From positions 30,976,726-31,040,725 of the forward strand of contig NC_092702.1 in NCBI RefSeq assembly GCF_964275005.1: a DNA stretch of 64,000 nucleotides, in the 5' to 3' direction. The notes beneath the pieces were generated by a model. The model saw nothing but the letters and a program-made list of their open reading frames with translations. It searched no databases and had not been told where the DNA came from. Of the stretch, positions 10,501-23,800 are shown one piece after another. The DNA comes from Diadema setosum (Eukaryota; Echinodermata; Echinoidea; Diadematoida; Diadematidae). Each line of letters opens with the position of its first letter. Position 1 is the first letter of the stretch. The position numbers were made by a program, and so were the translations under genes.

Positions 10501-13500
10501 TTGTGCACAGTGCAAAATTATTCTTACAGAGCTGCATACAATTTATCATAAATCTGTAGACTACACTGCCACAGTTTCGAATAAATGATCAAGTAAATGT
10601 CCAGTCATAATCCCTACTTCGACTGTATATAAAACACGATGCATATTCAATTTTGCCTAATTCACACGTATAGGTAGAGAATCGTCGCTCTCTGATTTCA
10701 TCTGCAACAATTATACTTACAAATGCGAATGTACAAGTGGTAGTTGGAGTAGGTGGATGCGCTGACAGTCTGGTCATTCTCTTCGCTCAACCAACAGGTG
10801 TTTGAGGATGGCTGGAAGTCAAACGATCGGCAGGTAAAGGTGGTTCGAGATGCGCAAGCCGCTGCGCAGTCGTTTGGCGTGACGCCCGACACGACTTCGT
10901 TGTTGTAGCCTGAAATCGCCGCATTCTTTATCAGCATAAAGTCCGTTCGAGATGTCACCAGAACTGTGAAGGAGCATTTCATCAAAGAGGTAATGGTTAG
11001 ACTGTCCAAATGGATGATACAACAGATTCAGATACACTGCACGGTCTCTTGGAATAACTGAGACATCAACTGACGTTAAATTTCTAACGCGAGCATTCTA
11101 TCAAAGAATTTCATTCAAACACGTCTTCACGTAATATTCTTTTTCTATTACGAAACAACGTCGTGTGTTAGAAAGTTCAAGAGCTCAAATTTTGAAGAAA
11201 GTTTCCAAAAATAAATGGAAATGGGCAACAATATATGATATCATTGCAACCCTGTAGAGTTCATCCCAACGACAAACACAACAGCTGCAAAATGATGTAA
11301 GCCAGCCAAATGAAATTGTAGCAGTATAATAGCGGTATTAGTAAAATTGATAAGTTCAGTGCAGTCGATAAAAAAATTTCATTCAACCAATCGTTAAAAA
11401 GAAACTGCTTTTTTTCTTCTTGTCTCGGTGATAGGTGCTTTAAAAAGTCAATACTCTTAAAATTTGACGCATATAGAATGCATGTTTAATACAAGAAGTC
11501 AGGGGGAACACAACAAGCAATCGATAATATCTTTGAAATTATTTTGGCCGAGAATGAATTTCACAGACTTACATGATTCGTCGCCCTTGCAGTAGAGGGG
11601 TTCAAGGGTTATGTAACCCTCTTCGCTACCATCCCCGGTATCACCAAACCGAATCTCGGTCACCGGTAAGGTTGTCTTGTCCGTTAGATATCCCTCATCC
11701 GTTCGCCAAGTTGCATCGTTGTTGTTGCAGTTGCAAGCCTGTGAGTTTGTGCACGTTCCTGCCAAATTATGATAGCAAGAAAACAGCAGAGAGTTTTCAC
11801 CGGAAACATATCGGATAATTGGATGTATGGTATAGATGATATCGTGTTGGCCGGCATACTGACGACTCTCATCACACGTACACAGAACATGACAATTTTG
11901 ACACTAATGATAACATAGAATCTACAGAATTATGCAGACAGCTATTGACAGAGGGGGTAAAGATAGAGCGTAGAAATAAACCAGTCTTAAAGTGACGCAG
12001 TCTTATTTGCAAATATTTACCTGCGGTTCCGCAGGCACACTGGCCACTATCCACGCCGGCGCCACCCCAGTAGTTCTTGCGATTTCCGTCTCGGTCGTAC
12101 CACGCAGTGTATCCCGAAACATAGGAGCCGTGGCACTCCCACTGCAGGAAGTCGTTGTGACGTAACAGAGAAGAAGGAGATTACCCCATTGCTCGCGGGA
12201 ACTTGGTTTACCATGCATAATCTTTAATGAAATTTATCAAATCTCACAGAAAGCGGGTTAAACTAGCGAAAAGTCGTGGTAACTCGCGTACAAACAGTCT
12301 ATAAAGCAATTTCTTAGTTTCACTTTGCACATGAGCAGAAAATGAATGTGATGTAATGAATATTCATGAAATTCTCATAGCTATTACTTAAAGGCACATC
12401 CACCAGACAGCAACAAAGTGTTTATAAAAGCCCAGTATTTGGCAAGAATAATAAAAGATGTTTGTTATGAACTTAGAAACTTAAAATATCCGCAGGTTTG
12501 TTTTTTTCCACATCATGTTATATACTGTTATAATTTCATTTTCATTTCATTTCATTTATTTCCACAGGGTAGATAAAAAGACATACAAACATTACATGAG
12601 CGCAACTTACATCATGCAAGATGCAATGCAATAAATATACACACGTGGGGGAATCAACAATAGGCCATAAAGGCCTTTCAAAGGCTGATCCCTGACAATT
12701 AAAAATGGTACAATTATTAATTACTATCACAGAACAAAACATTACAGAATACATTGGACTATACAGATGACAAAACATTACAATAAACAAGTGATTAGGC
12801 AAGCAATATATTATCTAAGTCATTCATGCGTGTGTCAAACGAGATTACTAAATCAAAAGAAATTGTTTATACTTTCTTTTAAATGACGAAAGACTAATGG
12901 TACTTTTAATGTTGTCTGGTAAGTTATCCCACAAAAGTGGGCCAGCATACCTTATAGTACGTCTAGAAGCATTGTATTTATAAAATGGAATGTATAATTT
13001 ATCATTTTGACGAGTACTGTATACAACACGAGTATTGTTTTCAATGAAGCAGTTGCCTAAGAAATGTGGCAAGATGTTGTTGATATAGAAATATGCAAAT
13101 GTGCAGGTAACAAATTTATTAATTTCATACACAGAAAGCAATTCTAGCTTTTTAAACAAGAGACCTGTGTGAGCTTGGAGCTGTAAATGGGTAATAATTC
13201 TTATTGCACGTTTTTGTAAAATATAAATACGGTTTAAAAGAGATTTAGCACATTTCCCCCAGATGATATTGCAATACATGAAATGAGGGAAGTTCATGGT
13301 ATGATATAGACTTAAGAGTATGGCAGGAGGAACTATTGCACTTATTCTATTCATTGCTCCAATTGCCCTCGATACTTTAAAACATACATCCTCAACATGA
13401 TTTTTCCATGTCAGATGATCGTCAAGTGTAACTCCTAAAAAATTTACTGTATGTACAATGGGAAGGCTGATACCTGCAATACAAATATTAATATCATTAA

Positions 13501-16500
13501 CTTTTATCACTTTGTTTCTTGTTTTAAATATCCATGATGTCTTATCAATATTCAGCTTTAATTTGTTTGCTAAAAACCAATCTTGAACTTTGGCTAATTC
13601 ATTATTCAATATTGCACAGGTACTGGTGATATCATTGCCAGAGATAAATAGATTGCTACCATCTGCATATAAAACTGAGTGTAAAATATTACTTGAATAC
13701 TGCAGATCATTTATGTACAATATAAAAAGTAACGGACCTAAAACATAGCTTTGTGGCACACCAACACTAATGTTTTGAGTTGGAGAAGAATAGCCATTTA
13801 CATATAGATACTGCTTTATACGATTTTGTAGATAACTTATATGAACCATTCTAAAGCGATACCTCTAACACCATAAAAACTTAATTTGTGTAAAAGAATA
13901 TCATGGCTTATGCAATCGAATGCTTTAGAAAGATCTAAAAAGACACCAATAACAAACTCCTTTTCTCAAATGCCTGTGCAATGCTATGGCTATCACAAAA
14001 GTCAAGAAGAGCCATATACGTTGAGTACCCAGGTCTAAATCCAAATTGTTTGGGATATAAAATCCTAGCATGACACAAATAAGAAAGAAGACGTTTCTGT
14101 ACAAGTTTTTCGAATAGCTTGGAAAAAACAGATAAAATAGAGATTGGTCTGTAATTTGATAAACTAGAAGTATCACCTTTCTTATAAATTGGTATAACTT
14201 TGGCAACTTTTAATGATGTTGGAAATACACCTTGTTCAAGAGATTAATTAAGGATACTGCACAGTGGTTTGGCAAAATTTTGAATAGATTGCTTTAACAC
14301 ATAAGAATCAAATTTGTCACAGCCTGGACTCTTGTTGTTTTGAAATGTTAAAACAACATCAAATAATTCTTTTGGCTTTATAGGTTTCAAGAAAAAAGAA
14401 GCAGAAGACTTTCTAAAACAGAAGTAATCACTGAATTTTATGGATGTATTCGGTATCTTATCTACTATATCGGACCCAATAAACCTGAAGTAATTATTAA
14501 ACAAATTATCATTTTCTTGAGGATCAGATATGTCTTTGTCTTTGTGTTGAAGATGTATATATTGCACTTTGTCCCTTGTTTTATTCAAAATATCATTTAT
14601 TATACGCCATGTCCCTTTCATATTCTTACGTACTTTATCAAAACGGCTTTTATAATAATATTTCTTTTGTTGACGAATACAACGGGAAACTATGTTTCTG
14701 TATTGGGTATAAACCGATTTCCTATAATCTGTGGGGTTCTTCATGTATTTACGATTATGGTTTTTTTTTTTTCTGTACAAATTCTTTTCAATTCTTTTGT
14801 AAACTATGGATTTACATCTGTTTTTTTAATACAATACTTCTTTCTGAGGGAAATATTCATCATGAACAATAGACAGTTTAGTCATAAAAATATCAAATCT
14901 GCCGTCAACATCATTACTTTCATTTACTATTGTTCCATTCTACAGATTGTAAAAAACTATTAAATCTATTAATACTATTGTCATCTACAAAACGTTTACA
15001 TCATTTAAATTGGGAACATTTATCTTTTTGATGATTAACAATTGCAAATACTCTTAGATGATCACTAACATCATTTACAAGAATACCACTGTTTAGAATA
15101 TTTTCAACATTGTTAGTGAATATATTGTCACTGAGGGTAGCCGTCTCATGAGTTATCCTTGTCGGGTTTAGAATCAGTGGTATACAAGAAAAAGATGTTA
15201 AAAGATCACTAAAACTATGGACATGCTGAGTGGTGGCCAAAAGATCTATGTTAAAATCACCTACAATAAAACACTGTTTATTTTCACAACTTATTGCACT
15301 TAGCGGTTTTTCCAATGCAGATAAAAAGTCATATATATTTTGCCCAGGTAGCCTACAAACAACAACAAAAATAATATTACCTGCTGTAAAAGATACTTGT
15401 ATGAGTATGGTTTCTATGCATGAATCAAAAACTTCTAGATCTTTGCGCCGTTTACTCCGTAAGTCTTGTCTTATCAGACAACACACCCCACCCCCACGTT
15501 TATTATTTCTCCCACTTCCAAAAAACTTATAATTTGGTATATAAATAGAGTCGACATCTGTTAACCAGGTTTCTGACAATGCTATACATGAAAATTGGCA
15601 AGAAATCACTAGCAATAATGCTGCAAAGGTTATCGAAGTTTTCATTCACACTTCTACAATTGAAATGTACCATTGACAAAACATTGTTGTTTTCTGAACA
15701 AATGTTATTCATCAAGTCGTTAAAATCATTTGGAAGAATATAATTCACATCATCAAGAGTCATATATTCACTGGAAATGCTTTCGTCTTCATGACCATTC
15801 AATATACACGCGTCACAATCTGAGTTGGAGGTATTTAATACAGTTTGCCTATAAAACACACAATTTGGACAAAGGAAACACACACATACACAGGGTTATA
15901 ATTACATTCACAAAAATACATTAAATAAAACTGCACACATGCATATCAAATATCAACTGAAAAAAATGCAAGTAGATGTAGACTTATGAAGAAAAAAGGG
16001 TATTGAAGTATGCAAAAGCTTGCCTAGAAAAAAAAAGTACTTATCAAAGTAAATCAAATTAAATTACATTACACCTGGAGATCTATTGCCAAAGAGCCAA
16101 AAGCGGCCTTTTTTATGTCATACATTATAAATACACTGTGTGTCGATTCATGTTCGTCGTTTCACATTTTGGCAAGATTTCACAAACTATCCAAGTCTCT
16201 TCTAGAGTGTACCAGCTTCTTCAGAGTACCGCCACTTGATGTGTTGATCGACACACAGATTCTGCCATCCACACTTATGCATGGGCGATTTTGCTGTTTG
16301 GCTTGCCTATCCTGGAGAAGGCATCCCACAACAATGCTCTATTTGCATCTGTCAAGTCTTCATGGATCGAGATCCCGGTTTTTTTCTCCTTCAGTTTCTT
16401 TCTGTTCATCAGCAGGGCCTGGCGGTGCTGGTATGAAGTCAGCTTGACGATAATGGGTCGTGGCTTGCCGCGCATTCCTTCCTGATGAGGATTCCTTCGT

Positions 16501-19500
16501 CGCACCCGATGACTGCGATCAATGGCGCTGGACGGGAGATCCACACCAAGCATCTGCTTGGCGATGTGGCATATTGTCTCGTTGGTGTTCTCTTTGTCTG
16601 CCTCTGGGACTCCAAAGAAACGAAAACAGTTCCTTCGGGAGTATTGCTCCTGGTCATTCAGTTTTGTTTTGAGCTTGCTGATCTCATTCATTGCACCTTC
16701 TCTCTCCTTCTTCAGTTGATCAAGGTCTTTTTCACACTTGTCAAGTTTGCACTGCAGGTCAAAGACTTTGCCCTCCTGTTTTTCCATGCGATGGAGGAGT
16801 TCATTCACTTTGACTTCAATGGCCTCTGCAACAGCATTTTTGATGGCTGTTAGAAATGTATTATCCTCAAGAATTTCCTTCACTAATGCTGCTGTTTGAC
16901 GGGTCATTGTTCAGACCAAAGGTGAGAACACAGGATTGCGGAATATCAAATAAGTCAGGTGTCCTGTGAGGGATAGATGCTGGTCACCGACCCGTACGTG
17001 TGCACTGTAGTATAAAGGTCTGGGAGCTGGTAAGAAAGAATAAATCCACCCCACTCCAAAAAGATCCTGTGGTACTATACGATATACTTTGCCGCAACAG
17101 TTTGAGAACACCATACAAAACTATCGGATATCACTCAAGAATATAAAGTTTTGGATCTCCAGGTGTTCAACTTACAGCTTATTCAAACATGCAGAATCCT
17201 TTCTGTAGATGTGAAATCCTCCAGCACAGTCCAAAAGTCAGAAAATAAGACAAATTAACACGACATCCTTCCACACAACCACACACAACACTTCACATGA
17301 CACCTGAATATAAATAATAATACTGATGTTTGCCTTTAGTATTCTAAAATAATGCTGATGTTTGCCTTTGTGATACCTTAATGTGCTGGTAGCATTCATT
17401 GCTGATGTCGGCGACAGTAGTGACTTGGTCTGTGCTGAGCTTTTCGTAGCGAATCGACCGAGAGTAACCCAAGGCACTCTCGTATCCAGAGATTCTTGAT
17501 CGATACGCCTCATTGTGGGTGAAGGTGGTGATACCTTGAGGAAAACGACAACAAAGCATTCATTAATCAGTTCAGTCTGGTCCCGAGACTAACTCGGTCA
17601 ATGCATAATTAAGTACGAAATTATCTCTCAGTTGAAACACATCTTATTGGCGTTTTGTGTCGTTGCTTTTTTTCTGCAGGAGAAGCTAAACCTACACTCC
17701 TTTAATCTTTCGACTGATACATATTTCAAGTCAAGCTTGTCATTTATTTTTAAGATAATGTTTGGAGGCAGCTTTGTCGATAAACTCGCATGTTTTAATC
17801 AATGAAATTATTCTAATTCAATATTTCCAGGAGAGAGAAGAAAAAAAAAATACCTCGCTGGTATTCTGCTCGTTTGCCCATTGCAACGTATTATGTCCAA
17901 CGGTCCCAATGGCATAAGTCATAATAACGTTACTCATATTATTGAATTCTTGCGTCGAGTTGTTTTTGATTGCAACTGATTGACAAATTACCCTTCTTCG
18001 ATCATTTGGTGGTATACCAGCAGCCACGATAAAAATAAAAGCATGGGCATATACATAATTAGGATACACTAAATAATCCATGCCTTACAGAAGGACAATT
18101 TTTTTATCAGTTGCAATAGATACAATAATGTTAATTTCGTACAACATTCCTGCAGGTCTTCCATTCTTCCCTGTAACTCTTTTCTTTGTTGAGAACGTAC
18201 CCGTGTTTCCGTCGGATGACATGTCGCAGTAGACTCTGAAGGGGTCCACACCGTTGTTCCTTCCGTCAGGGTCTATGGTGTAGTATCCACTGGAGGTATA
18301 ACCCTTCCGTTTCCATTCGGCGCATGAAACTAAAGATCGTACAAGAATGACAGACGATTGCGGTCATTCATAAGGCTTGCACAGAACTTAATTTGCCGCC
18401 TTATTTTTTCTTGTTCAATCTCAAGTGAAAGTGGTATCTCGCACATCAAAGGCATATTCATTCAAACGCATACTTGTGGACAGCCCTTAGTATTTCATGG
18501 ATAGCCGATGTTCATGCTTTCTCAGATGTCTTGAAATTTTATTACTTTCGGCGTAAAGAGATATGATCTGTACAAAAACTCTTTGTGTCTCGCTATAAAT
18601 GAAACAAATGAAAATCATGAAACAAAGTAATCGAAAGGCAGCACCATAAAGCATGTGAACATCCAGCTGAGTTATGTTACCATTGCCTTTTAATATATGA
18701 CACTTTAAAAGCAGCATCAATCACTATTTATACTATCCAGACGACCCTTCGTTATGACACATATATAAATACACATCGTTATCACAACTTGTATTCTTGT
18801 ATTCTTGCATGTTTTTGTTGTTTTTTTGTCATTGACATATTGTAGTAAACGCTTAGATGGAACCTACATCCTTCAAGCTTTGCTTTTGATAGGTTTCTCA
18901 TAATTACACATCACTTGTCCTTTACACATTTATTGTGCAATTTTGTTTCAAATTGACTGTTGTGTTTAGCATTTTTTTTCTTCTGAAATCAAATGGAATA
19001 TAAAACTTGTACGAAATGTGGAATATGGAACAAGAATAAAAACGAAAACAAAACTTTACTCCTACTCAGTAAGGCTACGTAGCAAACTTTCATCATTCCC
19101 CAAATGTGTGTTCGGCTTTATTTTGGAACCATTTTCATGCTTATGCTCAAGTTACCACGGAACCAACTACTTTAGTCCCGTCTGGAGGACGACACGCAAT
19201 GACAATGAGGTACCTTATCCATCATAAGGGACATTGCATTCAACACGGAGTCTCACATTATTTAGAGTAGTGACGGTCATCTACTGAACCACGGCAGCAC
19301 CTCAGAAACTGTACTCGAATTTCTCTAGCTTGATGCTGTATATACTTATCTTGATGTTCATATTCATTATCTATTAAATCATTATATTAATTGCTAGCAT
19401 TTCATTAGTTACAAAACAAATGTATAATGTTTCATATAAGCCTCATTCTAGTGATTTACCACTACAAATTCCGGTTGACCAATTATTCCAAGCCTCTAAA

Positions 19501-20811
19501 TTGTGAAATCCACATCTTATCCCTCAGGCGGCACAGTATTTTGAAAAGATCAGAGTTTAAGTTCTTTTACCCTTCAACTCCGTGGATGATTTGCTGCCGA
19601 AAGTAACATCTTTTCCATATCAATTCAGCAGCTCTGAATTCAATTGTGTGTCTTGTGTCGCGGAAAGACTAAGTGGAACCAGTGACTACAGTGTATTTAT
19701 AAAACTACGAAATAGAAAAACAAAAACCTGCCAATTTACTCATAAACCCTTAAAATCCGTCAACGCAAGGTCCCAAAGACAGGTGGCGCATTTCCTACCC
19801 ATGTTCAGCGGGTACTTGCAGATGTACCCGTAGGTAGACGAGCAACTTGCATCATTCCAAGATCCATCTTCACTCCATCTCAAGACCCCACAGTGCTCCG
19901 TCCCTCCAGCTGAGAAACATTTGGACAATAAAAATCATTGCTACGTCATAAAGAGTTTTCAACGGGCATCATGAGTTTACATGATCCTTTACTGTCCATT
20001 GATGTCAAGGAATATTATCTCATGAAAGGAAAACAATATAGCATATTAAAAAGAAAAAAAAAATCAATTATAATGTTCCCGTACTTCTGTGATCAAACCA
20101 ATACGAAGCAATTCATATCAATATAATTTGGTGAAGTGTCACAGTAATAATCCTATCGTACCAAAATAATTGTGGTGTATCATGATCGTGTGGGATACAT
20201 TACAAACTGCCGCTAAACGTTTTTAGAGATGTATGAGGTGAGACATGCGGCAAAAATTGGTCGACAGTTGGAAATGTTAGTGGAACATCAGATTGGGCTC
20301 ATTCAATGCTTGTAGAATGCTTGATGACTACACGTGTAAGCTACAGATACTGCTAAAATACTGCACGAGCGAGGGGCGTGTATTGCGCACAGCTTCATAT
20401 ATTTCTTTATTCCGAATAACATGTCTAGAAAAAAACAAAACGCCATGGACCTCTCTTTCAAGTCAATGGGCTCAATCATTTATTTCTCAATCTACCTGCA
20501 TAAATCCTTCATGGCGAGACTTAGTGAACAGTAGTTTGTAACCATATCGCCTTGTTGAAGAAGGCTCTTTACACTTACACGGCTCGCCAGAATTCCAGTT
20601 GGTGTAGGCCTCTGGTGTCCCATCCGTCCACTCCCACGTACCTTCCTCTGTGAGATCGTTGAAACCTATCCAATAGGCGTTGGTCTCAAATGTGTGCCTG
20701 ACACAAAAATACAAGATACACTTAAGTTAACGAAAATAAACCAAACATGAAGAAAAATAAACATCACACACACACACACACACACACTCTCTCTCTCTCT
20801 CTCTCTCTCAC

Positions 20812-20845
<34 letters not shown>

Positions 20846-23800
20846 ATAATGCAGATAAAAAAAACCCGCAGTGATCGGCCTATTGTATTTATATGATTAG
20901 GTAGATATACACTGTACGTGTTTTTTTTTTTCTTGCTCTGTTTATGACAAATGGAATGACATCATTGCCTAGGTATGTTTAGAGTTGGATGGTTGTGTTT
21001 GTGTTCACTTTGAATAACAAACCTCGAAAGAGTGAGGATAAAGTCGTTTTCGTTCTGGTCCATGACGCTGACTAGATCTCCGTAGTCATTGAGGAAGCGG
21101 CAGTTAGCGAGGGCCATGGTGTAGTCGACGGCGGTCTCGACCAACTGGTAACACGCGTTCCCGTTGCGGGTCCAACCGCTGTCGCATATCGTCGTGTCGT
21201 CCGTACCGTCGTCTAGAATGTGAACCGAATCACACATTCCGTGAATCTTTTGGAACTCGTCCATATTGTGGTTTGTATGACGTGGTATGCCTCATTTCCC
21301 TTTCTTGGTCTATTTTCGCATGACATAAATTACAATACAATTACGTCAGTACGTGGAGCTCGATCTCTATCAACTTAGGTTAATATTTGCAAGTCCTTTT
21401 CAATGTTCCCTTTACCCTGAATCAGATGGGAAAGACATGGGTATCTACCAATGTAATTGTAAATGTTTTGGCAGGAACCTCTGAGCCTGCTGAATAAGCA
21501 GTGTTTTGTAATATATGACCATGTTGGGTTTTCTTTTTTTTCCGCACCAGAAGTATATCCCTGGATGATGAATAAAACTGCTCGCAGGAGTTCTCATTGG
21601 AGGGGAACGTATCACCATAATTTAGCGCAGCGCAGTTTTCTGAATGATAATAGAGATTCAGGCAGTGAAGAAGGCGATCTTCATGTCAGTATTGTTAACA
21701 AAGATTATAGTTACCACAATTATCGTACTGGCGACTGGTAGAACATCATTCCGATATTAATGCACACTGTACAAATTTACATTAAGTCAAGATCAGATAA
21801 TCGGTTCCCTCTCTTGGCATGTTTGGATCTTTTTCCTCCATACAACATGTACAAGAGCCGTTGTTCCTTAACACTGAATACAGTGGTTTGTCGGGGATTC
21901 TTTTTTTTTTTTGGGGGGGGGGGGATAACAAATGAATTGTTAAACAGATAATGAAATGAAATAAAACTTAACATTTCAAAAAGACAGTTCCGATGGGTTA
22001 ATCATGTTAATTGTGTCAGGGAAAGACTACGGTTCCCTTTTTGACTGGATTTCCCTTCACCACTTGTCAGATGCTGGATATACTCATCGTTTGGTGACAG
22101 AATGAAGTTATTCACTGGCCAACTCGTTTCACTCCTGTTATTGTTGTGCATTCTGTTGTGCCTACTGAGACATTAGCCACGTTCTACATGCTGTCTATTC
22201 ATTGTTTCTTATATCATATAATTTTCTATTACACTATCAGCACTTCATTTCTCGTTAACAGCCAACTAGCCTTGTTATACAGTCCGCATGAATACAAAGA
22301 GCACAGTCACGCATGATCGCTGCCCACTATTCTACCTTGCATTTGCTTTTATTCCGCAGTATCCTGTTTGGTTTCATCAATGGCGCGGATAATATACCTA
22401 GTCAGTAATGTCTCAATCCAGAATGGATGACGGAATAGATGTACCTTTTCATTCTATGTTAGACGATGAGTTCTTTGATTTATTCAGACCAACTACGCCT
22501 GAATCTGATCCCTTAGAAAGAGAAGTTTCTAACAAACGTGCATTTTTTATGAGGACTTTTTAAATTCAATCATATTAGCAATAGTTCATCCGAACCATTT
22601 TTGAGGCGTAGGGCAACCCAAGAAAACTTGTCTTCCTTTTGTGCTTCTTTAGATTATCTCAGTTGGGATTATATGTTTGATACTGATGACATTGATTTGG
22701 CTTTGAATAATTCTTTGGACATTTTTAATAATCATTTGGATATTTACATCCCTAAAAGAAAGGATAAACGAGGGAGTTATAAAACAACACCAAAGCTTCC
22801 TTGGATTTCGAAGTCCATTTTACGTTCGATAGATAGAAAAAAAAAATAAATTATTTTATAAACTTGTATTTAAAATGAAAAAAAAAAACTGAACAAGCAC
22901 GATTGAAATATACCTCGTATAAGAATACCTTTATTAAAGGACAAGTTCACCTTCATATACATGTGGATTGAGTGAAGACAACAATGTTAGTAGAACACAT
23001 CAGTGAAAGTTTGGGGAAAATCCGACAATCCGTTCAAAAGTTATGAATTTTTAAGATATCTGTGCAATCACTGCTGGAGGAGAAGACTACTACAGTGTAT
23101 GATGTCACATGCGTACAACGATATAAGGAAAATAAAAAGAGAATTTAACAAAACTTGACTTTTTGAATAAAGTGCACATTTCCTCGAATGGTTACTGACT
23201 TATGTTAGGGGTAATATTATTCCCCCTGACTTCTGAAAGAGAGAAGTCGAGTGTTCTTTTATTGTGTGAGAAAAGTGAGAATATCTTGAATATTCTTTAT
23301 ACTTTCTTTATATAGATGTACTCATATGACATCACAAGCTATAGTAGTTTTCTCATCCAGCCGTGACTGAGCAGAAACTTCAAAAATTCATAACTCTTGA
23401 ACGGATTGACCGATTTTCCTCAAACTCTCATTGATGTGTTTTACTAATATTGCTGCATTCACTCAACCCACATGTCTATAAAGGTGAACTTGTCCTTTAA
23501 GATAATACGTATTGAAAAGAAAAAATATTATTATAAGTAATTAGAAAGATATAGATGTGATATAAAAAGTACATGGAATGTATTAAAACAAGCAATGAAT
23601 GTATCAAATGAAAAGTTTGGTATATCGAAAATAAGATTTAATGATGAAATTATTGATGATTCTGCGGATATTGCAAGTATTTTTAATACATATTTTACAA
23701 CAATTGGAGAAAACATCGCTCAACAAATTCCTGATACTAATAAACATTTCTCTGATTTTTTAAATCAGTATAATATGCATTCAATATCTTTTACTCCTAC

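Larger units (their letters stand above)
12534..17240 (-). mobile_element. Near full-length LINE (APE-type non-LTR retrotransposon)
   Basis: On the minus strand the element has a 5' region, ORF1 (16180-16907), an ORF2 with apurinic endonuclease and reverse transcriptase (12848-15883), and a 3' tail of GAAAT/TGAAA units at 12534-12565. It sits in an intron of gene B; the same intron in gene C has no LINE, so insertion followed the B/C duplication. ORF2 is broken into several frames and the RT motif reads YADG instead of YADD, so the copy is dead. The clade is probably CR1/L2-like in the Jockey group; I did not resolve it further. The 5' end is approximate. Confidence 0.85.

Noticed and set aside
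12542-12802. Minus-strand 86-aa open frame
   Set aside because: It is the 3' untranslated end of the LINE.
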